64,000 bases of DNA from Acidobacteriota bacterium (lineage in GTDB: Bacteria; Acidobacteriota; Holophagae; Holophagales; Holophagaceae): contig JACPYP010000029.1 in assembly GCA_016195985.1 (NCBI GenBank), forward strand, positions 170,092 through 234,091, read 5' to 3'. This document shows positions 1 through 9,298 of this stretch, one piece after another. Position 1 is the stretch's first letter. The number at the start of each line of letters is the position of its first letter. The notes beneath the pieces were generated by a model. It was not told the origin of the DNA and ran no database searches. It worked only from the letters and a program-made list of their open reading frames with translations. A program made the position numbers and the translations under genes.

Positions 1-1
1 C

Positions 2-130
2 CACATCGTGAGGCGCACGGGCCGGCCTTTCAGCAGTGACTGGAGCTTGCTTTGCAGAATCAGGGACGGGCGGATCGTCGAGTACCGATTCCTGGAAGAT
101 TCCGCGGCCTATGTCGAGGCGAATCGATGA
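2..130 (+). CDS. C-terminal fragment of SnoaL-like / NTF2-fold protein (truncated by window start)
   Basis: Frame 2 reads HIVRRTGRPFSSDWSLLCRIRDGRIVEYRFLEDSAAYVEANR*; typical SnoaL-like C-terminus; stop overlaps next ATG (ATGA). Confidence 0.6.
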   Translation, partial: HIVRRTGRPFSSDWSLLCRIRDGRIVEYRFLEDSAAYVEANR

Positions 131-1158
131 GAGCGGTCGTCGCTCAATCCACCACCCCAGCAGGGGAAACGGCTGGCCTGATGGACGTGGAACTGCCTGA
201 TCTGAAGCCTGCGGGCAGGGATCTGCGGGTGCGGGTGGAGGCTGTTTCCGTCAACCCAGTGGACATCAAGGTTCGCAGGGGACGGCCCGAGGGGGCCCCT
301 GCCCAGGTGCTCGGATGGGATGCCGCCGGTGTGGTGGTGGACACGGGCACCGCCGCCACGCTTTTCCAGGCCGGGGATGAGGTCTATTTCGCCGGGGATG
401 TGACCCGCCCCGGCTGCAACAGTGAGTTCTGCCTGGTGGATGAACGAATCGTCGCAGGCAAACCGGCGGGGCTGGATTTTGCCGAGGCCGCGGCACTGCC
501 GCTGACCTCCCTCACGGCTTATGAACTGCTGTTCCAGCGGATGCGAATTCCCCTGGGCCAGGCGGGTCGAGGTCAGAACCTCCTGATTGTGGGGGGTGGC
601 GGCGGCGTGGGCTCCATGGCCATCCAATTGGCGAAGGCCATGAGCCGCATGACCGTCATCGCCACTGCGAGCCGCCCGGAAAGCCGGGCCTGGGCCCAGG
701 CCATGGGAGCGGACGAGGTGATTGATCATCGGGGCGACATGGCCGGACAGCTCAAGGCCATGGGGCTCGTGGGGCCGCCCGCCATCCACCACGCCTTTTG
801 TACCGCCGATACGGATCCCTACTTCCCGGTGCTGACCGAGCTGATAGCTCCGCTGGGCAGTTTGGGCTTCATTGTTCCGCCCAAGGCACCCCTGAGCATG
901 GGAGCCCTCCATGCCAAATCCATCACCGTGGCCTGGGAGTTGATGTTCACGCGATCCATGTACGGAACGGCGGACATGGCGGAGCAGGGCCGGATCCTTA
1001 CGGAAGTGGCGTCCCTGTTGAAAGAGGGCCGCATTCGCAGCCCGCTTCACCAGCGATGGGGGCCCATCACCGCCGAGGTGCTGCAGCGGGCCCACCGCCA
1101 AATCGAAAGTGGAGCCACCCTGGGCAAGCTGGTGCTTGAGGGCTGGCCCGCCCGCTGA
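127..1158 (+). CDS. zinc-type alcohol dehydrogenase / quinone oxidoreductase family protein
   Basis: MDR fold motifs: VNPVDIKVRRG, GWDAAGVV, VGGGGGVGSMAIQLAK; ATG at 127 preferred over ORF start 52. Confidence 0.85.
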   Translation: MRAVVAQSTTPAGETAGLMDVELPDLKPAGRDLRVRVEAVSVNPVDIKVRRGRPEGAPAQVLGWDAAGVVVDTGTAATLFQAGDEVYFAGDVTRPGCNSEFCLVDERIVAGKPAGLDFAEAAALPLTSLTAYELLFQRMRIPLGQAGRGQNLLIVGGGGGVGSMAIQLAKAMSRMTVIATASRPESRAWAQAMGADEVIDHRGDMAGQLKAMGLVGPPAIHHAFCTADTDPYFPVLTELIAPLGSLGFIVPPKAPLSMGALHAKSITVAWELMFTRSMYGTADMAEQGRILTEVASLLKEGRIRSPLHQRWGPITAEVLQRAHRQIESGATLGKLVLEGWPAR

Positions 1159-1179
1159 GGGGGTTGGTCTTGAGCGGGC

Positions 1180-1968
1180 CTAATCCTCGGCCTTGGCGGC
1201 TTCCTTCCCCTTGCGGGGGGGGCGCGTGAGGGTGCGCAGGTGCTCCGGCGTGGGCGGGAGGCTGCCCAGATCCAGCGGGCTGAGGCGGTCCGCCAGCAGC
1301 TTCCAGGCTTTGGCCTGGCGGGGCAGGCGCTCGGGCTGGATGACCTCGAAGCCTTGGGCATAGCTGACGAAGGGGGGCATTACCAGGGCGAAGCCCGTGT
1401 AGAGGAAGGCCGGAAGCCGCAGCCAATCCGGCTCCGACTTGGGGCCGGCCGCCGGCGTGGCGAACAGGGGGTGCACGCCGCCGTTGATCCAGAAGCCGTG
1501 GGAGGGCTCGTGCCGGGGATAGACGAAGATCCGGCGCCGGTGCATGAGGGTGAAGGGCCCCACCCGGTGCTGCTCCACCGGGGTGATGCCCGTGCCGTCC
1601 AGGGCGGGGCCGCTGCTGCGCTCCGGATGGCCGACCACTTGCACCACCCGGCGTCCCCCGGCCTTGAGCTTGCGGAAAATGGCCCGCAGTTCCTCTGCCT
1701 CGTCCCCTTCCACGGTGCCCTGGCTGGGCTTGAGGTCTCCCAGCAGGGCCACCTGCTCGGGGGCGTAGTCGTCCATGAGGCTGAAGACGCGCTCCCAGAT
1801 TTCCATCTGGGGTGTGGCGGGCATGGGATCGGGCCGGCGGCGCCGTGCCGCGCCCAGGCCGAAGAAGAGATCCGACAGCACCAGCGTCTTGTGCCGGGGC
1901 AGCCACAGGGCTCTCCGGCTGTCGAGCACCACATCCTCGCTGAGCTGCACCTGCACCGGAACCTCCAA
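1180..1968 (-). CDS. PdeM-like metallophosphoesterase-fold protein with degenerate motifs
   Basis: LVLSDLFFG, LLGDLKPS, VVGHPER, NGGVHP align with PdeM motifs but lack several metal ligands. Confidence 0.65.
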   Translation of the reverse strand: MEVPVQVQLSEDVVLDSRRALWLPRHKTLVLSDLFFGLGAARRRRPDPMPATPQMEIWERVFSLMDDYAPEQVALLGDLKPSQGTVEGDEAEELRAIFRKLKAGGRRVVQVVGHPERSSGPALDGTGITPVEQHRVGPFTLMHRRRIFVYPRHEPSHGFWINGGVHPLFATPAAGPKSEPDWLRLPAFLYTGFALVMPPFVSYAQGFEVIQPERLPRQAKAWKLLADRLSPLDLGSLPPTPEHLRTLTRPPRKGKEAAKAED

Positions 1969-2003
1969 CCTTCCATTGGAACACAGGCCGTCCCAGAATC
2001 CGG

Positions 2004-2861
2004 GTGGGGGGTGTCGTGCCGCACGGCCAAGGCCACTATCTGAAGCTGACCTGGCGGGGCGAGGTCCGGCGAGTGCTGGTTCATGACCCCCCAGGGCACG
2101 AAGGACGGAGCCTGCCCCTGGTGCTGGCCCTCCACGGCACCGGCGGCACGGGGCGCATCATGGCGCACCTGTCCGGCCTCAGCCGCCTGGCTGATGAGCG
2201 GGATTTCCGGGTGGCCTACCCCCAGGCCCAGGGCGAGCCGGGTCTGGAGGATCCCGTCCGCGGCGCGGCCTGGAACGCGGGGCCCGGCCTGGGCTGCCCC
2301 CTGCACCCCGGGGCCGACGACACGGCTTTTCTACAGGCCGTGGTGGACCGCGTGGATCAGCATGGTCCCGTGGATTCCCGCCGCATTCACGTGGCCGGGT
2401 TTTCCAACGGCGCCCGCATGGCCCATCGCCTGGCCCTGTCGGCCCCCTGGGTGTCGGCCATCGCCGCGGTGGCCGGGGCGCCCGTGTGGGGTGAGGCGCC
2501 CGCGAGGCCGGTGCCCACCCTGATGTTTCACGGCACCGGGGATCGGCACATTCCCTTCGAGGGCGGGTTGGGCGCCCTGGGCCGCCAGGTTCCGGCCCTG
2601 CCCGCGAGGGAGGCGGCCGCCCGCTGGGCGGCGCTCATGGGCTGCGGGCCTGAGCCCGGAACCGAGGATCTGAACGCCCACCGGCTGGATCTGTGGTCCT
2701 CTGACGCCTGCCAGGTGGGATTCTGGACCGTGGCGGGCATGGGCCATGCCTGGCCCGGGGGGCGGCCCTACGCGCCCGGCGCGGATCTGCCCGCCCCGGA
2801 CCTTTCCGCCGCGCACCTCATTTGGGCCTTTTTCGAGGCCCACCCCCTGGAGAGCCCATGA
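2004..2861 (+). CDS. PHB depolymerase family / LpqC-like esterase
   Basis: PLVLALHGTGGTG, VAGFSNGARMAHRLA (GxSxG), HGTGDRHIPFEGG, GMGHAWPGG; start uncertain. Confidence 0.8.
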   Translation: MGGVVPHGQGHYLKLTWRGEVRRVLVHDPPGHEGRSLPLVLALHGTGGTGRIMAHLSGLSRLADERDFRVAYPQAQGEPGLEDPVRGAAWNAGPGLGCPLHPGADDTAFLQAVVDRVDQHGPVDSRRIHVAGFSNGARMAHRLALSAPWVSAIAAVAGAPVWGEAPARPVPTLMFHGTGDRHIPFEGGLGALGRQVPALPAREAAARWAALMGCGPEPGTEDLNAHRLDLWSSDACQVGFWTVAGMGHAWPGGRPYAPGADLPAPDLSAAHLIWAFFEAHPLESP

Positions 2862-3643
2862 TCGCCCCCTCGAACCATCTTTGGGCGGGGCTGGGCACCG
2901 GGCTGTCCGGGGGCCTGCTGGCCGGCCTTTTCGGCGTCGGCGGAGGCATCGTCATGGTGCCCCTGCTGGGCCTCTTCCTGGGACTGGACCAGCACCGGGC
3001 CCAGGGCGCCACCCTGGCGGCCATGCTGTTACCCACGGGCCTGCCCGCGGTGCTGCAGTACCACCGGCGGGGTGTCCGGAGCAGCCTGCCCCTGGTAGGC
3101 GTGCTCGTCCTGGCCTTCCTCTTCGGCATCACCGGCGGGGCGCTGGTGGCGAACCTCATTTCTTCGGCGGCGCTGCGCTGGGGCTATGCGGGCTTCCTGG
3201 TCTACCTGGCCGTGCGGACCTTCCTGAGGCAGGAGGTAAGCCCCGTGGACCGGGGCGCGACGCCCTTTGATCGGACGGAGCTGTGGACCTGGGGCCTGCC
3301 CAGCGGCCTTCTGGCGGGAGTGGTGTCCGGGTTGACGGGTCTGGGCGGGGCCATGGTGGTGATTCCGTTGCTGGCTTCCAAACTCCGCATGACGCAGCAC
3401 GAAGCCCAGCTCACCAGCCTGATGATGCTGCTGCCGCCCATCGGCCTGCCGGGAGTCTATGTCTACGCCAAGGCCCAGGGCGGCCTGCCCTGGCCGATCA
3501 TCGGGACCGTGGCCGTGGGGTTCGCCGCGGGCAGCTTCGTCGGCGCCCACTGGGCCACCCGCACCCAGGGGGGGCGGTTGAAACAGGTCTATGCGGGCTT
3601 CGTGCTGCTGATGGCCCTCCTGGTGCTGGTGCACCGGTCTTGA
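2858..3643 (+). CDS. sulfite exporter TauE/SafE family permease
   Basis: Multi-TM; GLLAGLFGVGGGIVMVPLL and GLTGLGGAMVVIPLL repeated halves; start overlaps previous stop (ATGA). Confidence 0.85.
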   Translation: MIAPSNHLWAGLGTGLSGGLLAGLFGVGGGIVMVPLLGLFLGLDQHRAQGATLAAMLLPTGLPAVLQYHRRGVRSSLPLVGVLVLAFLFGITGGALVANLISSAALRWGYAGFLVYLAVRTFLRQEVSPVDRGATPFDRTELWTWGLPSGLLAGVVSGLTGLGGAMVVIPLLASKLRMTQHEAQLTSLMMLLPPIGLPGVYVYAKAQGGLPWPIIGTVAVGFAAGSFVGAHWATRTQGGRLKQVYAGFVLLMALLVLVHRS

Positions 3644-3651
3644 GGACTCCG

Positions 3652-4272
3652 CTAGATGCGGAAATAGATCACGGCGCTCGCGGCGGGGGAGGTCCAGATG
3701 CCGTAATGGGCCAGGGAGACACGCAGTTCAGCGTCCAGGTGCCGGTTGAAGGTGAAGCCCAGGGAGAGATTCAGGTGGGCCGACACACTGCCGCCGTGGG
3801 CCAGCGACTTCCGGGTGTCGTAGTCGAGGTTGTCCTGGCCAAGAAGGGACAGGCCCGCTCCGGCTCCGAGGTAGGGACCCGTGCCGCCGGACCCCGGGCG
3901 GTACCAGCGGCAGTCGGCGCCGAGGTTGACGATGGACCAAGCCTCGATGGTGCCGCGGTGCGCCACGCCATCCACCACAAGAGGCTGGGAAGCCGGCCTC
4001 ACCTCGCGGGCGGGGATCGGGTGGTAGGTGTAGTCCATTCTTAGGAGAAGGGCCCGGTCGGAGGGAAGGCGAATGAGGTCATGAAACCCGAATCCGCCAC
4101 CGGTCCAGGGCCCGTGGTGGTCCTTTAGCGCAAACTCGCCAAAAAACCTGGTGGCGATGATTTGGCCGCCGAAGCGGTGGGACCAGCCGCGCTCCGAGGC
4201 CTCCTGTCCCTGGGCGGAGAGCCCCGTGGAAAGCAGCAGGGCCTGAGTTAAAGCGAGGATCAGGGTATTCAC
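3652..4272 (-). CDS. hypothetical secreted/outer-membrane beta-barrel-like protein
   Basis: Signal peptide MNTLILALTQALLLSTGLSAQGQ, alternating hydrophobic strands, C-terminal aromatic/hydrophobic end SAVIYFRI. Confidence 0.5.
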   Translation of the reverse strand: MNTLILALTQALLLSTGLSAQGQEASERGWSHRFGGQIIATRFFGEFALKDHHGPWTGGGFGFHDLIRLPSDRALLLRMDYTYHPIPAREVRPASQPLVVDGVAHRGTIEAWSIVNLGADCRWYRPGSGGTGPYLGAGAGLSLLGQDNLDYDTRKSLAHGGSVSAHLNLSLGFTFNRHLDAELRVSLAHYGIWTSPAASAVIYFRI

Positions 4273-4465
4273 GCATGCTCCCGGGGTGGAGGGAGGCTAG
4301 CGGTCGCGCCTTACGGATTCCTGACGGCGGGCCCCTGTGCCTGTTTGGGCCTGTTTGGGATGAACTGCGGTTTAAGGTGCGCGGTTTGTTCCATTCTCGT
4401 CAAACGCACCCGCTAAAATGCGCCTAATCCCAAAGCCACGGTTCCCCCTGCGAGGAGGCTGCTGA

Positions 4466-5011
4466 ATGGAAACCGAAGCAAAGAGCGAATTGATCAGAAC
4501 GCTCAGATCCCGGTTTGAAATGAACACCGGCCGTCACATGGGGATCGAATGGGGCGCGGTGCTGGCAAAACTTGAGGCCAACCCTCAAAAGCTTGAAACC
4601 CTCTTTGACATGGAACGAACCGGCGGGGAGCCGGACGTCATTGGCTATGACGGAAACAAGGATTGTTTCACCTACTGCGATTGCTCGCCGGAAAGCCCCA
4701 GAGGCAGGCGCAGCCTTTGTTACGACCTTGCGGCTTTGGACTCGCGCAAAGAGAACAAGCCCAGGGGCAATGCGGTCGAAATGGCTTCTGTCCTGGGCAT
4801 CGAGATGCTGACGGAAGCGCAGTATCGAAACCTTCAACAGCTCGGAGAATTCGACGTCAAAACCTCGAGCTGGGTCATGACCCCGCCTGGCATCCGCAAT
4901 CTCGGGGGCGCCCTGTTCTGTGACCGCCGGTACGGCCAGGTTTTCGTGTACCACAATGGGGCCGACTCCTACTACGCCGCGCGAGGTTTCCGCGGTTTGA
5001 TCAGCGTGTGA
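4466..5011 (+). CDS. DUF4256 domain-containing protein
   Basis: Full-length resemblance: HMGIEWGAVLAKLEANPQKLETLFDMERTGGEPDVIGYD...CDCSPESPRGRRSLCYD. Confidence 0.8.
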   Translation: METEAKSELIRTLRSRFEMNTGRHMGIEWGAVLAKLEANPQKLETLFDMERTGGEPDVIGYDGNKDCFTYCDCSPESPRGRRSLCYDLAALDSRKENKPRGNAVEMASVLGIEMLTEAQYRNLQQLGEFDVKTSSWVMTPPGIRNLGGALFCDRRYGQVFVYHNGADSYYAARGFRGLISV

Positions 5012-5038
5012 GCGTTCGCATGCCCTGAGAGGAGTCCT

Positions 5039-5443
5039 ATGGCCAGAGGGAAAACGGTCGCCTTGTACGTTGGCATGGGCCTCGGATCCTTTTGTGTCAT
5101 TGCGGGATGGGCGGTTCGGGATTGGCTTCGGGCCAAAGCCGAGGAGGCCGGGTCGCCCTCCGCTTTTGCAACCCAGATGGCCTTGTCTTCCCTGGAACGC
5201 CGAACCACCGGGAAAGAGGGCGAAGCCCTGTCTTCCGATCAACGGGAGCGGATCCAGCAGGCCATCCTTCGCCTGAGGAGACAATCGTCCCGCTTTGATC
5301 AGGCCAGGACCATGGCACTCTTCACGGTCCTCAGGGAGTACGAGGAACGGGTCAAACGCGAGCATGGCAGGCCCTCGCCAGAATCCGTTCAAGGGTTGAT
5401 CGTCCATTTGGAAGAGCTTGTGCCCCAGGCGAGTTCTCAATGA
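5039..5443 (+). CDS. hypothetical small membrane-anchored protein
   Basis: N-terminal TM (ALYVGMGLGSFCVIAGWAV); SD-like AGAGGAG upstream; overlaps next start (ATGA). Confidence 0.5.
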   Translation: MARGKTVALYVGMGLGSFCVIAGWAVRDWLRAKAEEAGSPSAFATQMALSSLERRTTGKEGEALSSDQRERIQQAILRLRRQSSRFDQARTMALFTVLREYEERVKREHGRPSPESVQGLIVHLEELVPQASSQ

Positions 5444-6252
5444 ACCCTCATGCCCCTGGGTCCGCATCCGTGCTTGATCTCCGTCGATTTAACGGAATGG
5501 AATCGGATTGCCGGAGGGGTCACGTTATGGTTCGAGGCCGCGCGAGCCAGTGTTACCAGAAACTCAAGACATCCATTCTTAGACGGGAGTCGCCATCGAC
5601 GACCGGGGCCCTGCTTCAGGCGAGACCGTGTCGACCCAGGCGGGTTCCATTGATTACGTGGTTGGGTCAATCCTTGGTGCGAGCCTCGGTCATGGCTCTC
5701 ATCATGCTTGGTTCCACGGGGCTTCTTGCTGGGGTTTCTGGGCTGGACCTGGCGAGCGCAGCAAAGGCCCAGATTGGCGTCACGCGGCACTACGATGGCC
5801 GTTACCAGAAACTGGCCTATCCGGGCGGCGATCTGCCAATGGACTGCGGCGTGTGCAGCGATGTGGTTATCCGCGCCTACCGCCCATTGGGGATCGACCT
5901 TCAGGTTCTCGTGCACGAGGATATGCGGCGTGCCTGGAACGACTATCCGAACCTGTGGCACATGCGGTCGACGGACAGGAACATCGATCACAGGCGAGTC
6001 CCAAACCTTGCCACCTTCTTCAGACGCCATGGCCAGAGTCTTTCCATCCACAAAGATCAGGATGCGTTCCTACCCGGGGATATCGTCACTTGGCAGTTGG
6101 TTTCGGGAGCACCCCATGTCGGCATCGTCTCAAGGGAGCGTTCAAAGACCGGCACCCCGCTGGTTATCCACAACATAGGCTGGGGAGCCATGCTTGAGGA
6201 CCGCCTTTTCGACTTCAAGATCACGGGGCATTATCGTTATCCAAGGGACTAG
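5440..6252 (+). CDS. DUF1287 domain-containing protein
   Basis: MDCGVCSDVVIRAYRPLGIDLQVLVHEDMRRAWNDYP...HVGIVS...VIHNIGWG; start uncertain. Confidence 0.8.
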   Translation: MNPHAPGSASVLDLRRFNGMESDCRRGHVMVRGRASQCYQKLKTSILRRESPSTTGALLQARPCRPRRVPLITWLGQSLVRASVMALIMLGSTGLLAGVSGLDLASAAKAQIGVTRHYDGRYQKLAYPGGDLPMDCGVCSDVVIRAYRPLGIDLQVLVHEDMRRAWNDYPNLWHMRSTDRNIDHRRVPNLATFFRRHGQSLSIHKDQDAFLPGDIVTWQLVSGAPHVGIVSRERSKTGTPLVIHNIGWGAMLEDRLFDFKITGHYRYPRD

Positions 6253-6297
6253 TCCCCGGCCCTTTCACTTCTGCTTCCGGCCCTCGCCATCGCCTCG

Positions 6298-6957
6298 ATG
6301 CGGGCCCCTCCCGTTCTAGGCGTCTTCATGAATCCTTGGCTCGAAATCCCCCTGGAAGATTATGAAGGGCACATGGGTTTGCCCGCGGTGGCCCAGGCCC
6401 AATTCCTTGCGGAATGTCTTGGCGCCTGCGTCCAACGGTTGAGCCCGGCCAGCGTCGCCGTTTTGGGATGCGCCGGCGGGAATGGGTTCGAAGACCTGCC
6501 GCCGCAGCGCATCCACCGCGTGGTCGGGGTCGATATCAATCCGAGCTATGTGGCGGCCGCGCAGAGCCGCTACAGGGACCGCTTCAAAAAGCTCGATCTC
6601 TACTGTTCGGACCTTCTGTCAGAGGGCTTCGGCTTCGAGCCCGTCGATCTGGTATTCGCGGGCCTTCTCTTCGAGTACGTGGATATCGCCAAGTGCCTAT
6701 CCAAAATCAGGCATTGGCTCCATCCTGGCGGGCACCTCTGCGTCATTCTCCAACTGCCCAGTTCGGCCATCTCAAAGGTCAGCCCTTCGCCATTCCAATC
6801 CTTGGGCAAGCTCAGCAGCCTGATGGCCCTTGTTCCACCTTCCGAATTCGAATCAACGTCCCAGGCCTTTGGCTTTAAAGCCCTAACGAGCAGACAAATT
6901 GCACTGGCCTCCGGAAAGGCCTTCCACGAATGGGTGCTCCAATACCAACCTGCCTGA
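6298..6957 (+). CDS. class I SAM-dependent methyltransferase
   Basis: VAVLGCAGGNGFEDLP, VVGVDINPSYVAAAQSRY, PVDLVFAGLLFEYV. Confidence 0.75.
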   Translation: MRAPPVLGVFMNPWLEIPLEDYEGHMGLPAVAQAQFLAECLGACVQRLSPASVAVLGCAGGNGFEDLPPQRIHRVVGVDINPSYVAAAQSRYRDRFKKLDLYCSDLLSEGFGFEPVDLVFAGLLFEYVDIAKCLSKIRHWLHPGGHLCVILQLPSSAISKVSPSPFQSLGKLSSLMALVPPSEFESTSQAFGFKALTSRQIALASGKAFHEWVLQYQPA

Positions 6958-6997
6958 TCTTGCCCTTGACCGAGACACCCATTTGCGAGGCCATGAC

Positions 6998-7477
6998 ATG
7001 GATTCAAATCTCACCCGTCTCTATGACCATCTGGCGTGGGCCGACCAGGCGATGCTGGCCGCCCTCGACGAGGCTGGGGATCCGAACGAAGAGGCGCGAG
7101 CATTGCTCGCCCACATCGTTTCCGCAGAACACATTTGGCTTTGCCGCATCCAGTCCCGACCCCTTGGGAGGACCACTGCCTGGAGCCACCTCTCCCTGTC
7201 CGAGTGCCGCGCCCTTTCGGCCGAAGTCGTGTCCGGCTACCGAACCCTGATCCAATCCACCCCGGAAAGCGCCTTGAATGCGTCCATCACCTACCGGAGT
7301 TTACAGGGCGCCGAATTCCAGACCCCGTTGAGGGAGATTCTTCTGCACGTCGCCATTCACGGGGCGTATCATCGGGGCCAAATGGCCGCCGTTCTTCGTC
7401 GTTCAGGACTCGAACCCGCAAGCACGGACTTCATCCTGTTCAGCCGCCAAAGCCCCCTCCCTCTTGGACCGGCCTGA
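6998..7477 (+). CDS. DinB family protein
   Basis: LYDHLAWADQAMLAAL, HIVSAEHIWLCRI, LLHVAIHGAYHRGQMAAVLR (DinB His triad). Confidence 0.85.
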   Translation: MDSNLTRLYDHLAWADQAMLAALDEAGDPNEEARALLAHIVSAEHIWLCRIQSRPLGRTTAWSHLSLSECRALSAEVVSGYRTLIQSTPESALNASITYRSLQGAEFQTPLREILLHVAIHGAYHRGQMAAVLRRSGLEPASTDFILFSRQSPLPLGPA

Positions 7478-7571
7478 CCTTCCCCGCCACCCGGACGCCG
7501 CCGCATGGCCTTCTGCTCTCCCGGACATATGCGATCCTTCCTCAACCTAACGGTCAACAGGGGGTTTTCAC

Positions 7572-8045
7572 ATGAGCAAGAACGCGATTTGCCTGTGGTA
7601 TGACTGTGACGCCGAAGAAGCCGCCCGCTTCTACACGGAGACCTTTCCAGAGAGCCGCCTCGGCGCCACCTACAAAGCGCCTGCCGACTATCCGAGCGGG
7701 AAGGCTGGCGACACCTTGATCGTGGAGTTTGTCGTCGCCGGAATCCCGTGCATCGGCCTGAATGGCGGGCCTCAATTCAAGCACAGTGAAGCCTTTTCAT
7801 TCCAGGTCCTGACGGAGGATCAGGAAGAAACGGACCGGTACTGGAACGCGATCGTGGGGAACGGCGGCGAGGAAAGCCAATGTGGATGGTGCAAGGACAA
7901 GTGGGGCGTCAGTTGGCAGATCACGCCCCGCATTCTGATCGAGGCGCTGGGCCGGGGCGGTCACGCGGCGAAGCGTGCCTTCGAGGCCATCATGCCCATG
8001 AGGAAAATCGACGTCGCCGCCGTTGAAAGGGCGATAAGCGGCTGA
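7572..8045 (+). CDS. VOC family protein (PhnB / 3-demethylubiquinone methyltransferase-like)
   Basis: CLWYDCDAEEAARFYTETFPES, LNGGPQFKHSEAFSFQV, CGWCKDKWGVSWQITPRIL. Confidence 0.85.
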   Translation: MSKNAICLWYDCDAEEAARFYTETFPESRLGATYKAPADYPSGKAGDTLIVEFVVAGIPCIGLNGGPQFKHSEAFSFQVLTEDQEETDRYWNAIVGNGGEESQCGWCKDKWGVSWQITPRILIEALGRGGHAAKRAFEAIMPMRKIDVAAVERAISG

Positions 8046-8106
8046 AACCCCTATTTCTGCGCTCGCGGTATCCGCGGGCTTCATCGACCTGGCGCATCCC
8101 ACCCTG

Positions 8107-8565
8107 ATGGAGGAACCCTTGAACACGCCCCTTGCCTTCTCGATGGCAGCTCTCGTCTTCATGGTTCCCGCGAAGGCGGGAGACGGGCTTGATGCATTTC
8201 TTAGCCGTGTGAACATCCAGGCCCGCGCCGATATGAACGGGTTCGCGGTCAAGGTGGGCGCCCAATTTGGCGTTCCCGAGGCCCAGGTTCGTGTGGTCCT
8301 TGGCAAGGTTAAAGAACCGGCCGATGCTTTTATGGTCTTTCAACTTGGCCAGATGGCAAGACAGCCCACTGACACCGTGGTGCGCGTCTACCAATCCGGG
8401 AAAGGGCGTGGTTGGGGCGCCCTGGCCAAAGAACTCGGCATCAAACCCGGTTCGGCTGAATTCCATGCCCTCAAGAACGGCGATCTTCATTTTGGAGCGG
8501 CCCATGACGAACAGGCTGACCCAGGCAGAGGGAAGGGCAGGGGCAAAGGCAAGAACAAGCGTTGA
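8107..8565 (+). CDS. hypothetical secreted protein with basic GKGRGKGKNKR tail
   Basis: Signal-peptide-like N-terminus then charged C-terminus; no family recognised. Confidence 0.5.
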   Translation: MEEPLNTPLAFSMAALVFMVPAKAGDGLDAFLSRVNIQARADMNGFAVKVGAQFGVPEAQVRVVLGKVKEPADAFMVFQLGQMARQPTDTVVRVYQSGKGRGWGALAKELGIKPGSAEFHALKNGDLHFGAAHDEQADPGRGKGRGKGKNKR

Positions 8566-8648
8566 TCGGGCGGGTGGGGTGCCGCCTGGCCGATCCGCTT
8601 CGGCTGGAGCCGCTCGAACCATCTTTGCGGGGCTGTTCGGGGCCGATC

Positions 8649-9242
8649 ATGGGCATATTGCTGCGTAAATTGGAGGGGGGAGATTTGCGATCCAAGGGGA
8701 GGGCCGATGAGGTCGCCCGGGAAGTTGTTTCCGATCCTTCCCTCCTCGATCAGCTTCTGCCGGGACTCGACTCGGAATCCCCTGTTGTCCGCATGCGTGC
8801 CTTTGATGCGCTCGAAAAAGTGAGCCGAGCCCTGCCTCAGGCACTGCAGCCCGAGGGCGCTCTGCTGCTGCGGCTGTTGGGCGAATCTCAGCCCAAGGAG
8901 GTGCTCTGGCATCTCCTCCAGATGATTCCAAGGGTCCATTGGGGGCGCGAGCAGTTGCCGGCGGTCCTCAATGCCGTGGACCGGGCGCTTTCTGAACCCA
9001 GCAGCATTGTTCGAACCTGTGCCTTGCAGGCCCGGGTCGACTTGATTCCTCAGTCGCCCGAGCAGAAACCCCAGGTCATTCAATGTGTCCAGAAACAACT
9101 CAGGTCTGGCACGCCGGCCATGCGCTCCCGGGCCCGGAAACTGCTGATCGCCTTGAAGGAGCCGCCGTCAACATCAATTCCACCCGGGATCCTGCCTTCC
9201 GGTTCCCCCTTTCCCTTCGCTCGCCGGTCAGGTTCGGGATAG
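8649..9242 (+). CDS. HEAT-like repeat protein
   Basis: Repeated helical pairs (SPVVRMRAFDALEKVSRALPQ, SSIVRTCALQARVDLIPQ, PAMRSRARKLLIAL). Confidence 0.55.
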   Translation: MGILLRKLEGGDLRSKGRADEVAREVVSDPSLLDQLLPGLDSESPVVRMRAFDALEKVSRALPQALQPEGALLLRLLGESQPKEVLWHLLQMIPRVHWGREQLPAVLNAVDRALSEPSSIVRTCALQARVDLIPQSPEQKPQVIQCVQKQLRSGTPAMRSRARKLLIALKEPPSTSIPPGILPSGSPFPFARRSGSG

Positions 9243-9298
9243 CCTCGTGTCTTGGGTGCTATCGCGTTCGATGGTGTTTCGTGTTCCACGGGGTTTCG

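Noticed and set aside
109-1101. Long minus-strand ORF (330 aa)
   Set aside because: Antisense shadow of the alcohol dehydrogenase in GC-rich DNA; no protein family features.
4340-4372. Direct repeat CCTGTTTGGGCCTGTTTGGG
   Set aside because: Only two 10-bp copies in an intergenic region; too short to support a function.
9280-9298. TGTTCCACGGGGTTTC as parS
   Set aside because: Only the left half matches; right half does not.
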